A stretch of 64,000 nt of DNA from Wurfbainia villosa (taxonomy: Eukaryota; Streptophyta; Magnoliopsida; Zingiberales; Zingiberaceae). Positions 10,514 to 22,300 of the stretch are shown here, in pieces. The notes beneath the pieces are model-generated. The model had not been told where the DNA came from, searched no databases, and saw only the letters and a program-made list of their open reading frames with translations. The stretch is taken from positions 3,844,001 to 3,908,000 of the forward strand of contig CM046004.1 of the NCBI GenBank assembly GCA_025175895.1, read 5' to 3'. Numbering within the stretch: the stretch's first letter is position 1; each line of letters starts with the position of its first letter. Made by a program: the position numbers and the translations under genes.

Positions 10514-11080
10514 TGCGCGGTGAAAATCTACTCCTTTTCAATGCAAAGAAGCAATCGAGGAGATCTCGAGAGAGTTTTCACAGCGTCGAGAGAATAAGAA
10601 GATGAAGCAGATGAAACGCAAGAAACCCACGTCAGCACTCGAGACTCAGACACAAGATGTAACGTGGTTCGGAATAAGGATTCCTACTCTACGGAGGTGA
10701 GCTTTTCTCACCAGATGCAATACCTAAGCACCTTCACTATGAAGATCCTCCTTTACGGAAAGCAAGTTCCCGAAGGTGGAGGAGAAAAACCTCTTACAGT
10801 GATATCACAAAACGAGAAAAATACAAGAGATGTAACAATCGACAGATCTCCGTCCTTCTTCTTCGGCGAGGCAGTTGTCGCTCTCCTTCTTCTCCTTCTT
10901 CTCCTGCGTCTCCTTCTCTCTTGCTGGGTGGGAATAATTGCGGATCCCTCTTTCCTCCTTGCTTCCTCCCTTTTATCTTCCCTTTTCTTTCATCGTAACG
11001 TCGCGGGCTATCTCCATCGTACACGTGACCACCACCTCCACCTGGAGAATAATTCTGTTACAGATATGAGGAGTGAAGAC
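10514..11080 (-). repeat. 5' LTR of the Tat element
   Basis: This is a direct repeat of 2347-2919. In the minus orientation it ends at 10514 with CGCGCA, followed at once by the primer-binding-like TGGTGTCATCTG and the gag start. The other end breaks off at GAAGAC (11075-11080), two bases short of the TG terminus seen in the left copy, so this end is mutated or slightly deleted. It has one 9-bp CTTCTTCTC-type insertion compared with the left copy (near 10890). Confidence 0.8.
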
Positions 11081-11610
11081 TCCTTGGAATATTGCGTGGG
11101 GCCTCCCAAGTCGTTGCCTAACACCTCCTCCTCTACTTTTCGGGTAACTAGGTTAGACTATCTCCCTCAACCATCCGCTTTGAGTGAAGCTAGCTTAGGT
11201 CTATAACCCACGGACGCCCTAGCCCTAGGGTTCCTCATCAACCCGAACCAATTCCTCTTTTTCTCGTGCCAAACTTCCTTCGTACCAATCAGGTTAAGCC
11301 AACCCTCTATCCATCCCATCGACTTCTGGAATTATCTAGCTGAACTCATTCTTGTTCCACTCTTGGTGAAGTGTCTTCCGTCTCTTCTTTGCCGTACCAA
11401 TTGCTTCTGCTAACTCTCCAGTGCCAATTGCTTTAGATATTCTCCCGTACCAATGACTTCTGATATTCGCGCCCGGACCAATAGCCTCTGATATTTGCGC
11501 CCGAACCATTCTTCCTTTTCTCCCTTCGCTGAGCCGAATATTTTGGATCGGATCAGGGGTCACCTGCTAACCCTTCTATCGGGAACTATATAGAAAAGGT
11601 ACCAGCAGTA
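11081..11610. other. Unassigned sequence between Tat LTR and copia RT
   Basis: No gene is recognised. A short imperfect repeat of 'gtaccaattgcttctg' and 'gaccaatagcctctgata' recurs about four times at 11390-11510. It is likely internal sequence of the host copia element or an older insertion. Confidence 0.5.
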
Positions 11611-12180
11611 TCAAATAATTTTAGCGTCTTGCATTCCAAAGCGTTTAATTAATTCCCTAGTATATTTGCATTGATGTAGGTATATTCCATCTTTAGTTTG
11701 TTTAATTTGTAGACCTAAAAAGAAGCTTAACTCGCCTACTAAATTAATTTCAAATTCACTTTCCATAAGTGAAATTAACTCATTTAGTAGGATTGAGTTG
11801 GTGGTTCCGAAAATAATATCATCTACGTAAATTTGGGCTATGAATATGTCTTTACCTAAGGTTTTTACGAAAATAGTTGGGTCAACTACACCTTGGTTAA
11901 AACCTTTAGACTTAAGATAAATCGAAAGTCTCTCGTACCAAGCTCGAGGAGCTTGTTTAAGTCCATAGAGAGCTTTCTTTAACCTAAGGACATGGTCGGA
12001 TTTGTCTAAACTTTCGAAACCGGGGGGTTGATTAACATAAACTTCTTCTTTAATGTATCCATTTAAGAACACAGATTTCACATCCATTTGAAACAACTTA
12101 AATCCTCGATGTGCTGCATACGCTAATAGCATTCGAATGAACTCTAATCTAGCTACTGGGGCATAGGTAAGGTTGTTACC
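11611..12180 (-). pseudogene. Ty1/copia reverse transcriptase fragment
   Basis: The minus strand encodes the middle of a copia RT: MDVKSVFLNGYIKEEVYVNQ, PPGFESLDKSDHVLRLKKAL, YGLKQAPRAWYERL, the catalytic IYVDDIIFG and GELSFFLGLQIKQTKDG. Conserved coding begins upstream at TYAPVARLEFIR (about 12175), directly joined to LTR-like sequence, so gag, protease, integrase and most flanks have been deleted. It stops at 11611 (MQDAKII) without the RNase H domain. Confidence 0.9.
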
Positions 12181-12437
12181 GGCCTTATAATCATTGTAAT
12201 CGTCTTGTCTCTTACCTCCAACGAGGAAGAGACTTTTAGTGATTGTCCTTCGAAAGCGATCAAGGATCGCAGGGCTTTGGATTAGCAGCTGGTGGGCTGT
12301 GAACCAAGTAAAAAATCTTTGTGTCTTTCTTGTGTTTGTCTTTTAGTTTTCCGCTGTGTACTTGGTTTTAATCGTCGAAAAAGAAAAGTTTTTATGAATG
12401 CTATTCACCCCCCTCTAGCACTCATATCGATCCAACA
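12181..12437 (-). repeat. Copia LTR terminal part (right)
   Basis: On the plus strand it reads CTATTCACCCCCCTCTAGC followed by a short run ending GATCCAACA. On the minus strand this is TGTTGGATCG...CTAGAGGGGGGTGAATAG, the same start motif as the LTRs at 42684 and 54548. It ends at 12437 with the CAATG flank. Confidence 0.6.
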
Positions 12438-13366
12438 CAATGATCCATATAGGATAACAATTACTTTATTAGACTTGGTTTTCCATCATCCCAATTGAAT
12501 TTCAAAATTTTGATAGCATAACTAAAATAATAAATTAAAAAAAGCGCTCTCGCAAAAAATATTTTTGGATTCCTTTCTTATTGAAAAAAAAATTACACAA
12601 GAAGTTAAAATAGAAGGTTTGTCATTAGCTTTACAAAGACAATATGACTATGTGGATCGATCATCAATATATAATTGATTGTCGTGTCTTCAAATGTATT
12701 CGATAAGTGAATTAGAGTTTTTACGAGGACAATACGATAGTAAGGCAGGGTGTTGCTTATAAAATAGATTGAATTCGATATCGAATGATGAATCTAAAAT
12801 CCTCTTTGATTTCATATGAATCTCTCTCTATTTTACCATCGTATTAAGAGACTTTGTCCTCTTATGATTTATCCTCTTTTTCATCAATGTCTTGGGACGA
12901 ATACAGAGATTATTAATTGGATAGATTTCCAAATAAATGAAAGAGAGACGCACATCTTTAGAATTAAAATTTACAACTATAAAAAAAAAATATTTTATTC
13001 ACTTTTATATTGTTATTATTATTATTTCCCAAAAATTGCAGAATGGATCATTTATTTAGTGAATAATTACAAAAATAAAATAAAAGGAAAGGGGTCGCCG
13101 CCTGGTCGTGCAGGGATGGAGGAATCGAAATAGTTTCCGCACGAACGTTGCCGTTGCTGCTCCAGATTTGCTTCGATACTTCCTCCTCCCATCTAACTTC
13201 GCTTCTTCTTCTTCTTCTTCCTCTTCCTCCTCCTGTCGATTGTAGGAAGGGAAGGGGAAGATCGACTACTGTGTCGCGGAAGAGAAAGGAGCAAGCAAGG
13301 GAGGCAGGAAGGGGGTTTGCAGAAAACGGAAGGGGAAAAGAGGGACGAAAGGGTGGATTGTGTAGG
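12438..13366. other. AT-rich upstream region and leader of the DeSI-like gene
   Basis: 12438-13080 is AT-rich with no recognised gene. From about 13090 it becomes GC- and CT-rich, with a CTTCTTCTTCTTC run at 13200-13225, typical of a plant 5' leader. The frame of the DeSI-like gene is open upstream of its conserved ATG back to about 13148, but without a conserved protein sequence. Confidence 0.6.
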
Positions 13367-16300
13367 ATGAAGGAGGTAGTGTTGCACGTATACGACGTGA
13401 CCAACAGCGGATCGGAGAAGACGAACAACACCATCCTTCAGATCAACCGTATCTTTAAGGATCGTATCGGACTCGGCGGCATCTTCCACAGCGCTATTCA
13501 GGTTTCTTTCTCTTTTCTCTCCTTGCTTTGTAGTTCTTCCTTCGATTGGTGGTTGGGCAAAACAAGAAATTTGTGTTTTTGTGGGGTCGTCCCTTCCAAG
13601 ATCTGGAATGGTTTTAGCCTTTTAACTTCGTCAACAAATTACATGATTGATTCCCAATTATTAGTTTTTTTTTTACTCAATGCCTATCTTGTGTTTGGAG
13701 TTGAGTCTTACGAGAATGAAACTGATTGCTTCATCCAGCAAGTATTCCTATGATATTTTGGTGATGTTTAGGGTGTGATTAGCATAACTTTTATATCCTT
13801 TTCAAGTTAGGAGTTTCAGCACAAATTGACAGTGTGCAGACAGGTTAAGTGTCATACATCTTTGTCTTTGTTGGAATGATCTATATCATGTACGCCATCA
13901 ATCAGCAGGAATTTGCAAGGGTACTTATTGTGTTATTATAAAAAAAACGACACCTAATTGCTACAGATCTATGTCATGTACTGAATTTTATACACTGAGT
14001 GGATTTCTCAACCAACTGGATTCTTAGTCTGTAATAGAGCAGTGAAGAAAGAGTTGTGCTACTATGGATGGCTCATATAATCCTTTCCCGTTTCTTTAGG
14101 CCATCTGATTTCTTCCTTTAATAGTATCTGATATACTTTTATACTATGAACTTACCACTTAGTTATCCAACCTTCATACGGAGAAGAAAAATAATGCTAC
14201 CTAGGGTTCATTTCTCACTACAATTGCTGAAAGCATTTCTTATTTTAAATTTCTGAACTCTTTTTCATTTAATATGAAGCCAGCTCGCTAATCTTTATTT
14301 AGTGAGTCAACTTAATCCAATCTGATTTTTGGTTTATAAACTGACACTATTTCTCTTGGTGATGATGTCCTTCTTAATGACGAGAAAGTTTATTTGAAAA
14401 TCTGAGTTAATCTCACCACTCTTTATTGAGTCTATTTCTTGGTTTGCCAAATAAATGCTCTTGTATTAGTGTTAACTAAATGTTTATTTTGGTCACCTAT
14501 GTTCTTTTAACTGATCAATTTTTAAGCAATTATTCACTTCTTTATCTAGCTCTTTTTTTTCTAGAATTCCCAAATGCAACTTCAGGTTATGCATAGGTTG
14601 GATAGGAAGAATGGGAAGGCAGGCAACTATCCAATCCTTTCCTCGTGTTGTTTTGGTCAGAAACAAGAAAAAGGATGGTAAAGTTATCTTGTATTGTGGT
14701 TGGATTAAAAAAATGGGAAAAAAGAATGGAGGAGAAGATAGTTCACTTGTCTCCAAATGCAGAAGTTCTTCTCAAAATTTGATGGAAGTGGAGACACAAG
14801 ACTAAAGAGAGATGTGAAGTGGTGATAAATTAATGTTCCAATATGATCCTACTTCCAGTTGTTAGGATGATAATTTTGAATTCGTCCTATGTTGCATTGA
14901 TCTTGTTCAACTTAATTATATTTAGTTTGACAAGATTAATTCTCAAATGAAAAAACCTGGAAGTCTAAGGCATTAAATGAACATGCTATTTTCTTTCCTT
15001 TCTATTATCACCAAATAAGCCATACTATTGTTTCTTTTCATCTTATACATACAAACAAGGGAATTGGGGAAAAAGACTCCTTTATGCTCTTTGTTTTTCT
15101 TCCATTCTTTTCTCTAAGCTACTTCCTCTTTCCATCCTCTCCACTTTTTCAGATCCAAATATAGCCTCAGAGATTAAGTGTTGCTTAAAATCTGTAAGGA
15201 GTCACTATGTTTTTATTACTTCACTTTATTATCACAATTGAGGTTGTGATGGTTTGATTAACTCATAAACATCATGTCTACTGGTTGGTAACTATGTCCT
15301 TTGCTGTTCTAATTCTGTTGAAGAAATTGGACATCTTATGATAATGTTTGAAAAACTCACTCAACTTGAGTAAAACCAACAGAACAAGACTGACGTGATA
15401 AGAAGCAGCACAGATCTGTTTGAATCAATGAATTATCTTATACTTGCTGCTTTTCTTATTATTGATCAGTTGAGGCATTTTCTAGTGAGTTATAGCCTGT
15501 TATTTCAACCTAAAAAAAAGAGATGCTAGCAGTAAAATAGGTAGAAGAGTGGAAAGAAGAAAAGTGGGAAAATGGTGAAATAGGTCAAAGAGCGGAAAAA
15601 AGAAGTGTGAGAATAGATGTATAACACTGAGACCATTATCCATCACTAACCTTGATACTGTCTGTCTCCCACTGTTATCATTGTCTCTTTATTTAATGCT
15701 GTTAAATTCTTCCACAATCTTCTTCATTCTACACTGCAAGTGGGACAAAGGTTGGGCCACAAAATTGACAGGCTTGAACAGGAAGACTCTCTGAAGCATT
15801 AAATTATCTGATGTTGGTATGTGTATATAGTTGGTAAAATGTCATATCATAACATCAGCAAGATATCCTACAATAGCAGGTTGTCATGAGGTAAGGGATA
15901 GCAATATTAGATGTGTAATCCAAATAAATAATTGGGAAGATATAGCCAAATAATTGTTTATATGTAATCTATAGAAAAGTGGGCTAATCCAACTAATCTT
16001 GCTTGCACAATGAAAAGAGTCACCGACTTATCTCCATTGAATCAAATTAGCCCAAGGCATGATCCCATATCAATTTCCATGCCAAGAAAACAGAACATGA
16101 ACCCAGTAGTCCAAAGAAACATTGTCCAAAATCCACATAAGAACATCCAAACCCATATGGATAAACTGTTCATAGCAAGAGGGCCAGAGGCTATTATTGA
16201 ACTACTTTGAAAATATTGATAATTTTTATATAGTACATTCATACAGCTATTTATGAAATAATATATCATCTTGTGTGATTATTTTATGCACACAATTATC

Positions 16301-19300
16301 TGGCACTTCATGAAAATGTACTGAACAATTTAATTACTATAGGAACAAACACGCGATTAGATTTTTTTTTTAGCTTAGCAGTGATATTTTAAGTAAGAAT
16401 GTTCAATTTAAGTTAATTTTGTTATTTAAAAAATATTACAGCAGTTAGAATATAAATTTAGTAGGAATATGTTAGAATAATTTAACTTCATATAACATTA
16501 CAGGTTGATTTCTTAAAGTTAACATTATGAAAGTAAGTTATCTATCATATCCTATTTGATTGTAGTATATCATTTTTATGTCATTCAGTTGGTTGGAAAT
16601 GGATGGCCTGAACAAAAATCATTTACTTTGCTATGCTAGCAATGCTAGCATAACTTGAAAAATTATACAACTAAAATTTAATTCTTGATTTTTTTTTTTT
16701 TTGCTTGGAACTAGACATGGATTTGTGTTTGGGATGACTATGTTATTCATTACCAATAGGTACAGAAGTTAACTGAAGATGTGTGAAAAGGAAATTAATA
16801 GGTTTGGATAGGATAGATGCATTAAAATGGATTACATTTGTTAAAACTTTGAGAATACATAATATTTTCATTAACTAACCCCTAGTTAGTGCAAGTGAAT
16901 TCAAGAAATATACTTACATTTGGAAATTTTACAATGAATATATATGAAAAAAATGCTATAATAAAACATAGAGACTTCTAAGAAAAATTATTATGGAGCT
17001 AATTATGGATCATGAATAATATATTAATAGATTTAGTCAAGTGTAAATGCTAACATAGTGTATAAAGAATATACACTAATATCTTGTAATATATCTGCAT
17101 AATATTGCACACTCTTGGGGGTTGCTACATTTTTTAATTTTTTTATATTTTATTTAAAATTGTGTCCTTTTTAATTTCTTTTCCCATTTATTTGGAGTGT
17201 TTGTATTATTTTTTTTCATTTTAATCCTGAAAGAGAGTACGTATTCTTATTCTCTGGACAGGCCATGAGGCCTCTGTTCTGTGATTTATTTATGGGTCTA
17301 ACTCATTCTTATATTTAGGAAAAAGCAACTAGACATTTATTGTAATCATAATCACCGAAAACTGGATCCATTGTATGTTTTTAACTGGGTTGTTCACCAT
17401 TTGTATTCATTCTCAACTGGAACACATATTTATCAATTACATCAGGTACTGGATTACAGTGATTTGTCAACTAGAATGAAGGGATTAGCTCCTTGTTCTT
17501 GTATGCTCATTCCCTTATTCGACTTCTAGTTGCTTTTGTTTGACAGAAGTGCCTACTGCAGGATTTGTCAAACAGCTTGTGTGGCTCAAATAAGATATAG
17601 GGATTGGATATGGCTAGTGAGGCAAGCCTTGTAATGCAGGAATTAGCAATAGGGGATACGTCTTTTGTGTGTGTGTGTGTTTTAGCACATTTCACTTCCT
17701 AAGATTTCCCATTTTCTTGTTTTCAACTCTGGCTGTCCAGTCAAACTGATTGCTGAGATTGAGTCAGTGATCTGTGAATCCAGAGATGTATACTATTTTT
17801 TCTAACCATACTATGCAACATGGCTGTCAAAATCAACCGATACCAATATGGTCACTCGAGTTTGAAAGATATAGACAAAAGCTGATCCTTTACCTTCTGA
17901 AAAATTGGTCATATGATAAAGATCGATGAATAAGTTTAAAGAACATAGAGATTCTAAGAAATTTCCTAGATAGAAATGAGTTGACTGTATTTGGAAATAG
18001 ATTAAATTGATTGAAAGCTCAAAAGATGGAGCCAATTGAAGCTTGATTTTGATAAACTCAATCAATCTAGCTAACTATATCATGATCATAGCTTGAAAAC
18101 TAGCAAAGACATATAGGAGAGAGAAGGATAGAATCCTTGTTGCTTTCATGAATTCTAAGTTGAATTTCTTACCACCTACCACCTAAGATTGGTTGTAATA
18201 TCAACAAAATAACCTTCAACATACCATTTATGTAGGACTAGCACCTTATCCATGTCTTATTCATTCAGTTCTAATCGAGAGTTGGCACTATTGATAGAGA
18301 GAATATATTGCATCTCTGAGTCAATACCCTCTCAAAAGCCCTTCTCACCGATAATGAATACTAAATAATATCTATTTAGTAAATAATATATTAATAATAA
18401 TATCATATAATTTTGTAATAGTAAATGGATTTGTTTTATTTAATACTTATTGTTTATTTATTACTAATAAAATATCATTTATTATCTACCAATAATCCAA
18501 ATGATATACATTTAGGATAATCTTATTGGATTTTTCTAAGGATAATATTTTATTAAGTAATAATAATATTATTAACCTAATAATAAATTCATTCATTCTA
18601 CAATTCATAATTTATATTGTGTTTATATGCTGTTTCGTGAGTTATCTTTGTATATCAAATTATATAATTTTTCACTTTTTAAAAAAAAATTCCCAACGAT
18701 TCTGATTTCACCAGTCTTACTGATCTGAGACATCTGATCTCTAGTTGTTTTACCTATTTCATCTCATTACCAATTTTTTTGGACGGTCAAAAAAAGAAAG
18801 TAAATTTGTCTTTTTTGAAGAAGCAAGAATACAAGTTATTGGTGTCATTTGTTCCTAATCTAGTAATGTATTCTACTTCAGAAATATTACTCTTCCATAT
18901 TTTATGTTCCTTTTTTACAGTTGGGAGAATGCTTAATCAGGAAATGGAAGTATCTGTCTCTAATTTTTATGATGAAATAATTTAAAATTTCCCTTTTTAG
19001 TTCTTCAAGAGTTCCTCCACTCATGGTTGCATCTCTATTTAGGCCAAAGTATGTGCAATTTTAATGTTTATTTTCTCTTGGTTATCATGTTGCTTTTATT
19101 CTGACAGGTTTATGGAGATGAGGAATGGTCATTTGGATTTTGTGAACAAGGCTCTGGAGTTTTCAGTTGTCCCCCAGGTAGAAATCCTATGTATACCTAT
19201 CGTGAGAGAATTGTTCTGGGAGAAACAGATTGCTCCATTTTCAAAGTAAATCAGATTTTGAGAGAGCTTAGTCAAGCATGGCCGGGACAGTCATATGATC

Positions 19301-22300
19301 TTTTATCAAAGAACTGCAATCACTTCTGTGACACGTTCTGTGAAGAGCTAGATGTCCCAAAGCTTCCTGGTAATATCATTACCCTTCTCGTGACAGGCAA
19401 ATTTAGTATTTTTTGGATTTCTTGTTCTTTTTGATAAAAGCTATTTGAGTATAGAATTTTAATTGTAGAAAACAAGTGTCAGAGGCAAAGGTTTTAAGCT
19501 TGGTAAAACTATGATTGAGTACATGCAATGCAAGTTTAAATATTTCAGTATTTGAAAATAAAATTGGAAAAATAATGAAGTTGGATAGAGGTAACTCTTC
19601 AAGCGTTCTTAAATCAGAATTTTTAATCTCCTGAATCTGTTTCCACTACATGGTTTTACTAAAAAAGATAAATTAATAAATGTTAAATATTTATAAGAAG
19701 AGGTACAAGGTTTAAAGTATGTGTTGAAATTTTCACTCCCGATTGGAACTTCATTACCATCACTTCGACACACTTTGACATGCTTCAGAGAGTGCTAAAC
19801 TGCCCCCGCGGGAAGGGGCTAGTGGCTAGCGCATACAGAATGTTGCATAAATGGACAACGGGTTAATCCCTCGCAAAAGCGAGGTCCGTCCCTTCATGCG
19901 TTGGTTACTAGTCTCAAGGGCCAAAGACCCACCGTGATTTACCTCTCTTACGATGACCCGGGGGCGGGCCGGTAGGAGCTACTAGGTTGGCGGTTCCAAC
20001 CTTTTGCACAAAAGAGAGTGCTAAACTGATGTCAGACTAGTTTCACTCTGTGATCTCCTTTCACTTGGCTTGTTCACTTTAAAAATATTAATATAGCGAT
20101 TTGATAGTCAATTAAATTAAATTTTGAAGAAAATCTTTAAAAAGTTATAAATGCCTGAATTAATGATCTACCATACTAAACAATAACACTCTACTTAATT
20201 CATAAACAAACTCTATGGACTTAATTGATAATACGATGTCAATATAAATTAGTTTAAAAATATGAAATCATCACAAAATAGATATCATATATTTTCAGAT
20301 ATATCACATGCATATATTAATCTTTATATCCAGTAAATCTAATTAATTTAGCAGTTAAATTTTATTATAATGTATATAATTAATTTTAAAACTCCGCCCA
20401 TGATAAGTTAACCTTGTCGTGGCCGGTCCCAAGCCCGGATAAAGGAGGAGGGTTGCGTTAGGTTGCCAGCCAGCGTTAAACTAAGGCAAATGTTCAATGT
20501 ATGGATCAATCAAACTATTGTGCTAATGCTAGGTTGTTCCCCGGAAGGAACGCGTTACAGGGTCCGACTGTAATGTCTCGGCAAGGACCGCTACATTTTC
20601 AGAACTCGGGTGTAGTGAAAAATATGCTAGAGTTCACGTTGCAGGGTCCGACTGCAACGTATCGGCAAGGACCGCTACATCTCCATGAGAACTTGGGTGT
20701 AGTGTTAAATAAGCAAGAGTTCTCACACCATAGGTTAGGTAAGAATAAATATTATAGAAAAACTAGTAGTCTAAGATTTGGTACATGGAACATAGGAACC
20801 CTCATTTGGTAAAACAACGGAGATAGTAGATACGATGATTAGAAGAAAAATTAATATCAGATGTGTACAAGAGACAAAATGGGTTGGTGAGAAGGCAAAG
20901 ATGATAGAGAACTCAGGTTTTAAGTTATGGTATACAGGGAAGAGTAAAACAAGAAATGGAGTGGTATTATTGTTGATAGTTCGTTAAAGGATGAAGTTGT
21001 AGGAGTAATTAGAAGGGGGATAGTAATTATAGCTCAAAATAGTAGTGGAGAAAGAACTATAAACGTAATTAGTGTATATGCCTCAAATAGATTAGATGAA
21101 AATACCAAATTAAGGTTTTGGGAGGACTTGGATGAAGTATTACAAAATATTCCATCAAATGAGATGATTTTAATAGGAGGTGATTTAAATGGGCGTATCG
21201 GAGTGAAAACGAATATGAGAGAGTGCGTGGGGGTTATGGGTTCGAACAAGAAATGAAGAAGGTAAAACTATATTGGATTTTGCGAATAGCATGATCTTAT
21301 ACTAGCTAATACTTTTTTAAGAAAAGAGAAGAACACTTAGTCACGCTCAAAAGTGGAAATAATAAATCACAAATCGATTTTCTTATGGTTAGGAAGAGAG
21401 ATAGAAAGATTTGTAAAGATTGTAAGGTTATTCTGGAGAAAGTTTAACTACTCAACATAGGTTAGTAGTATTGGATATCGCCTCAAATATATAGTATTAA
21501 TAGAAGGAAAATATACGACTCTAGAATTAAGTGGTGGAAGTTAAAGGATGAAACTAAATATATTCAAAGAGAAGGTAAAGACAAGTATATTAGATACATA
21601 TCAAATGACTAATACGATGTGGGATAAAATGGTATCAAAATTGAAAATAGTAGCTAAGAGTGTACTCTGAGTCGAAAGGACATGCACCACCAAGTAAAGA
21701 ATCTTGGTGGTGGAATGAAAAGTCGAAGAAAAAGTCGAGGAAAAGCGAATAGCATATAAGAAATTAAATATTTGTAAAAATGAGGAAAATTTGAAAAAAT
21801 ATACAATAGCCAAGAAAGCTAAGAAAGCAATGAATGAAGTTAAGACTGAAACTTTTGAACGGTTATATCGAAAATTAGATAAAAAAGAAGGGGAAAGAGA
21901 CATTTATAAAATAGCTAAAGTGAGAGAGAGGAAGACAAAAGATCTAAATCAAATAAGATATATTAAAGATGAATCTGATAAGGTACTAGTAAATGATGAA
22001 GAAATAAAGAGCGGTGGAAGAGATATTTTTATCAACTTTTTAATGAAGGTTTAGGAGACCAACTTAATTTAGGTAATTTAAGTAGGTCAAATAAGAATAG
22101 AAATTTAAATTTTTATCGTAGAATTTAAATTTCAGAAGTAGAACAAACTTTAAATGGAATGCAAAATAAAAAAGCCGTTGGACGGATGATATTCCGATAG
22201 AGCTATGGAAATGTCTAGGAAACAAGGTATTGAATGGCTACAAAATTATTTAACATGATATTGAAAACAAAAGGATGCTCGATGGAGGGTAAGTATCCTA

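Larger units (their letters stand above)
2347..11080 (-). mobile_element. Ty3/gypsy LTR retrotransposon, Tat lineage, minus strand
   Basis: Two direct repeats (2347-2921 and 10514-11080) flank, in minus-strand order, gag, a zinc knuckle, an aspartic protease, RT-RNase H, a second RNase H, integrase, a long non-coding stretch with an 88-bp tandem array, and an ORF on the opposite strand. A second RNase H after RT and an antisense ORF between pol and the 3' LTR are known traits of the Tat lineage. Right after the 5' LTR the minus strand reads TGGTGTCATCTGTGGGAA, resembling the primer-binding/start region of such elements (usually TGGCGCC...). At least seven stops or frameshifts break the coding region, so the copy is not autonomous. 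No clear target-site duplication was found; the right LTR lacks its last bases. Confidence 0.85.
1905..12437 (-). mobile_element. Deleted Ty1/copia element hosting a nested Tat element
   Basis: The outer ends are TGTTGG (1905-1910) and CCAACA (12432-12437), the inverted termini of a copia-type LTR. Flanking bases are CAATA (1900-1904) and CAATG (12438-12442), a 5-bp target-site duplication with one mismatch. LTR-like sequence lies at 1905-2346 ('TTTTGATGATGACAAAG' motif) and 12181-12437 (the CTATTCACCCCCCTCTAG motif of such LTRs). A minus-strand copia reverse transcriptase fragment (11611-12180) is fused directly to the right-hand LTR part, so the element has lost most of its interior. The Tat element 2347-11080 interrupts it. 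The orientation is taken from the RT fragment. Confidence 0.55.

Noticed and set aside
16010..16210. 66-codon frame in intron 1 of the DeSI-like gene
   Set aside because: No similarity recognised, no exon-like borders in phase; probably chance.
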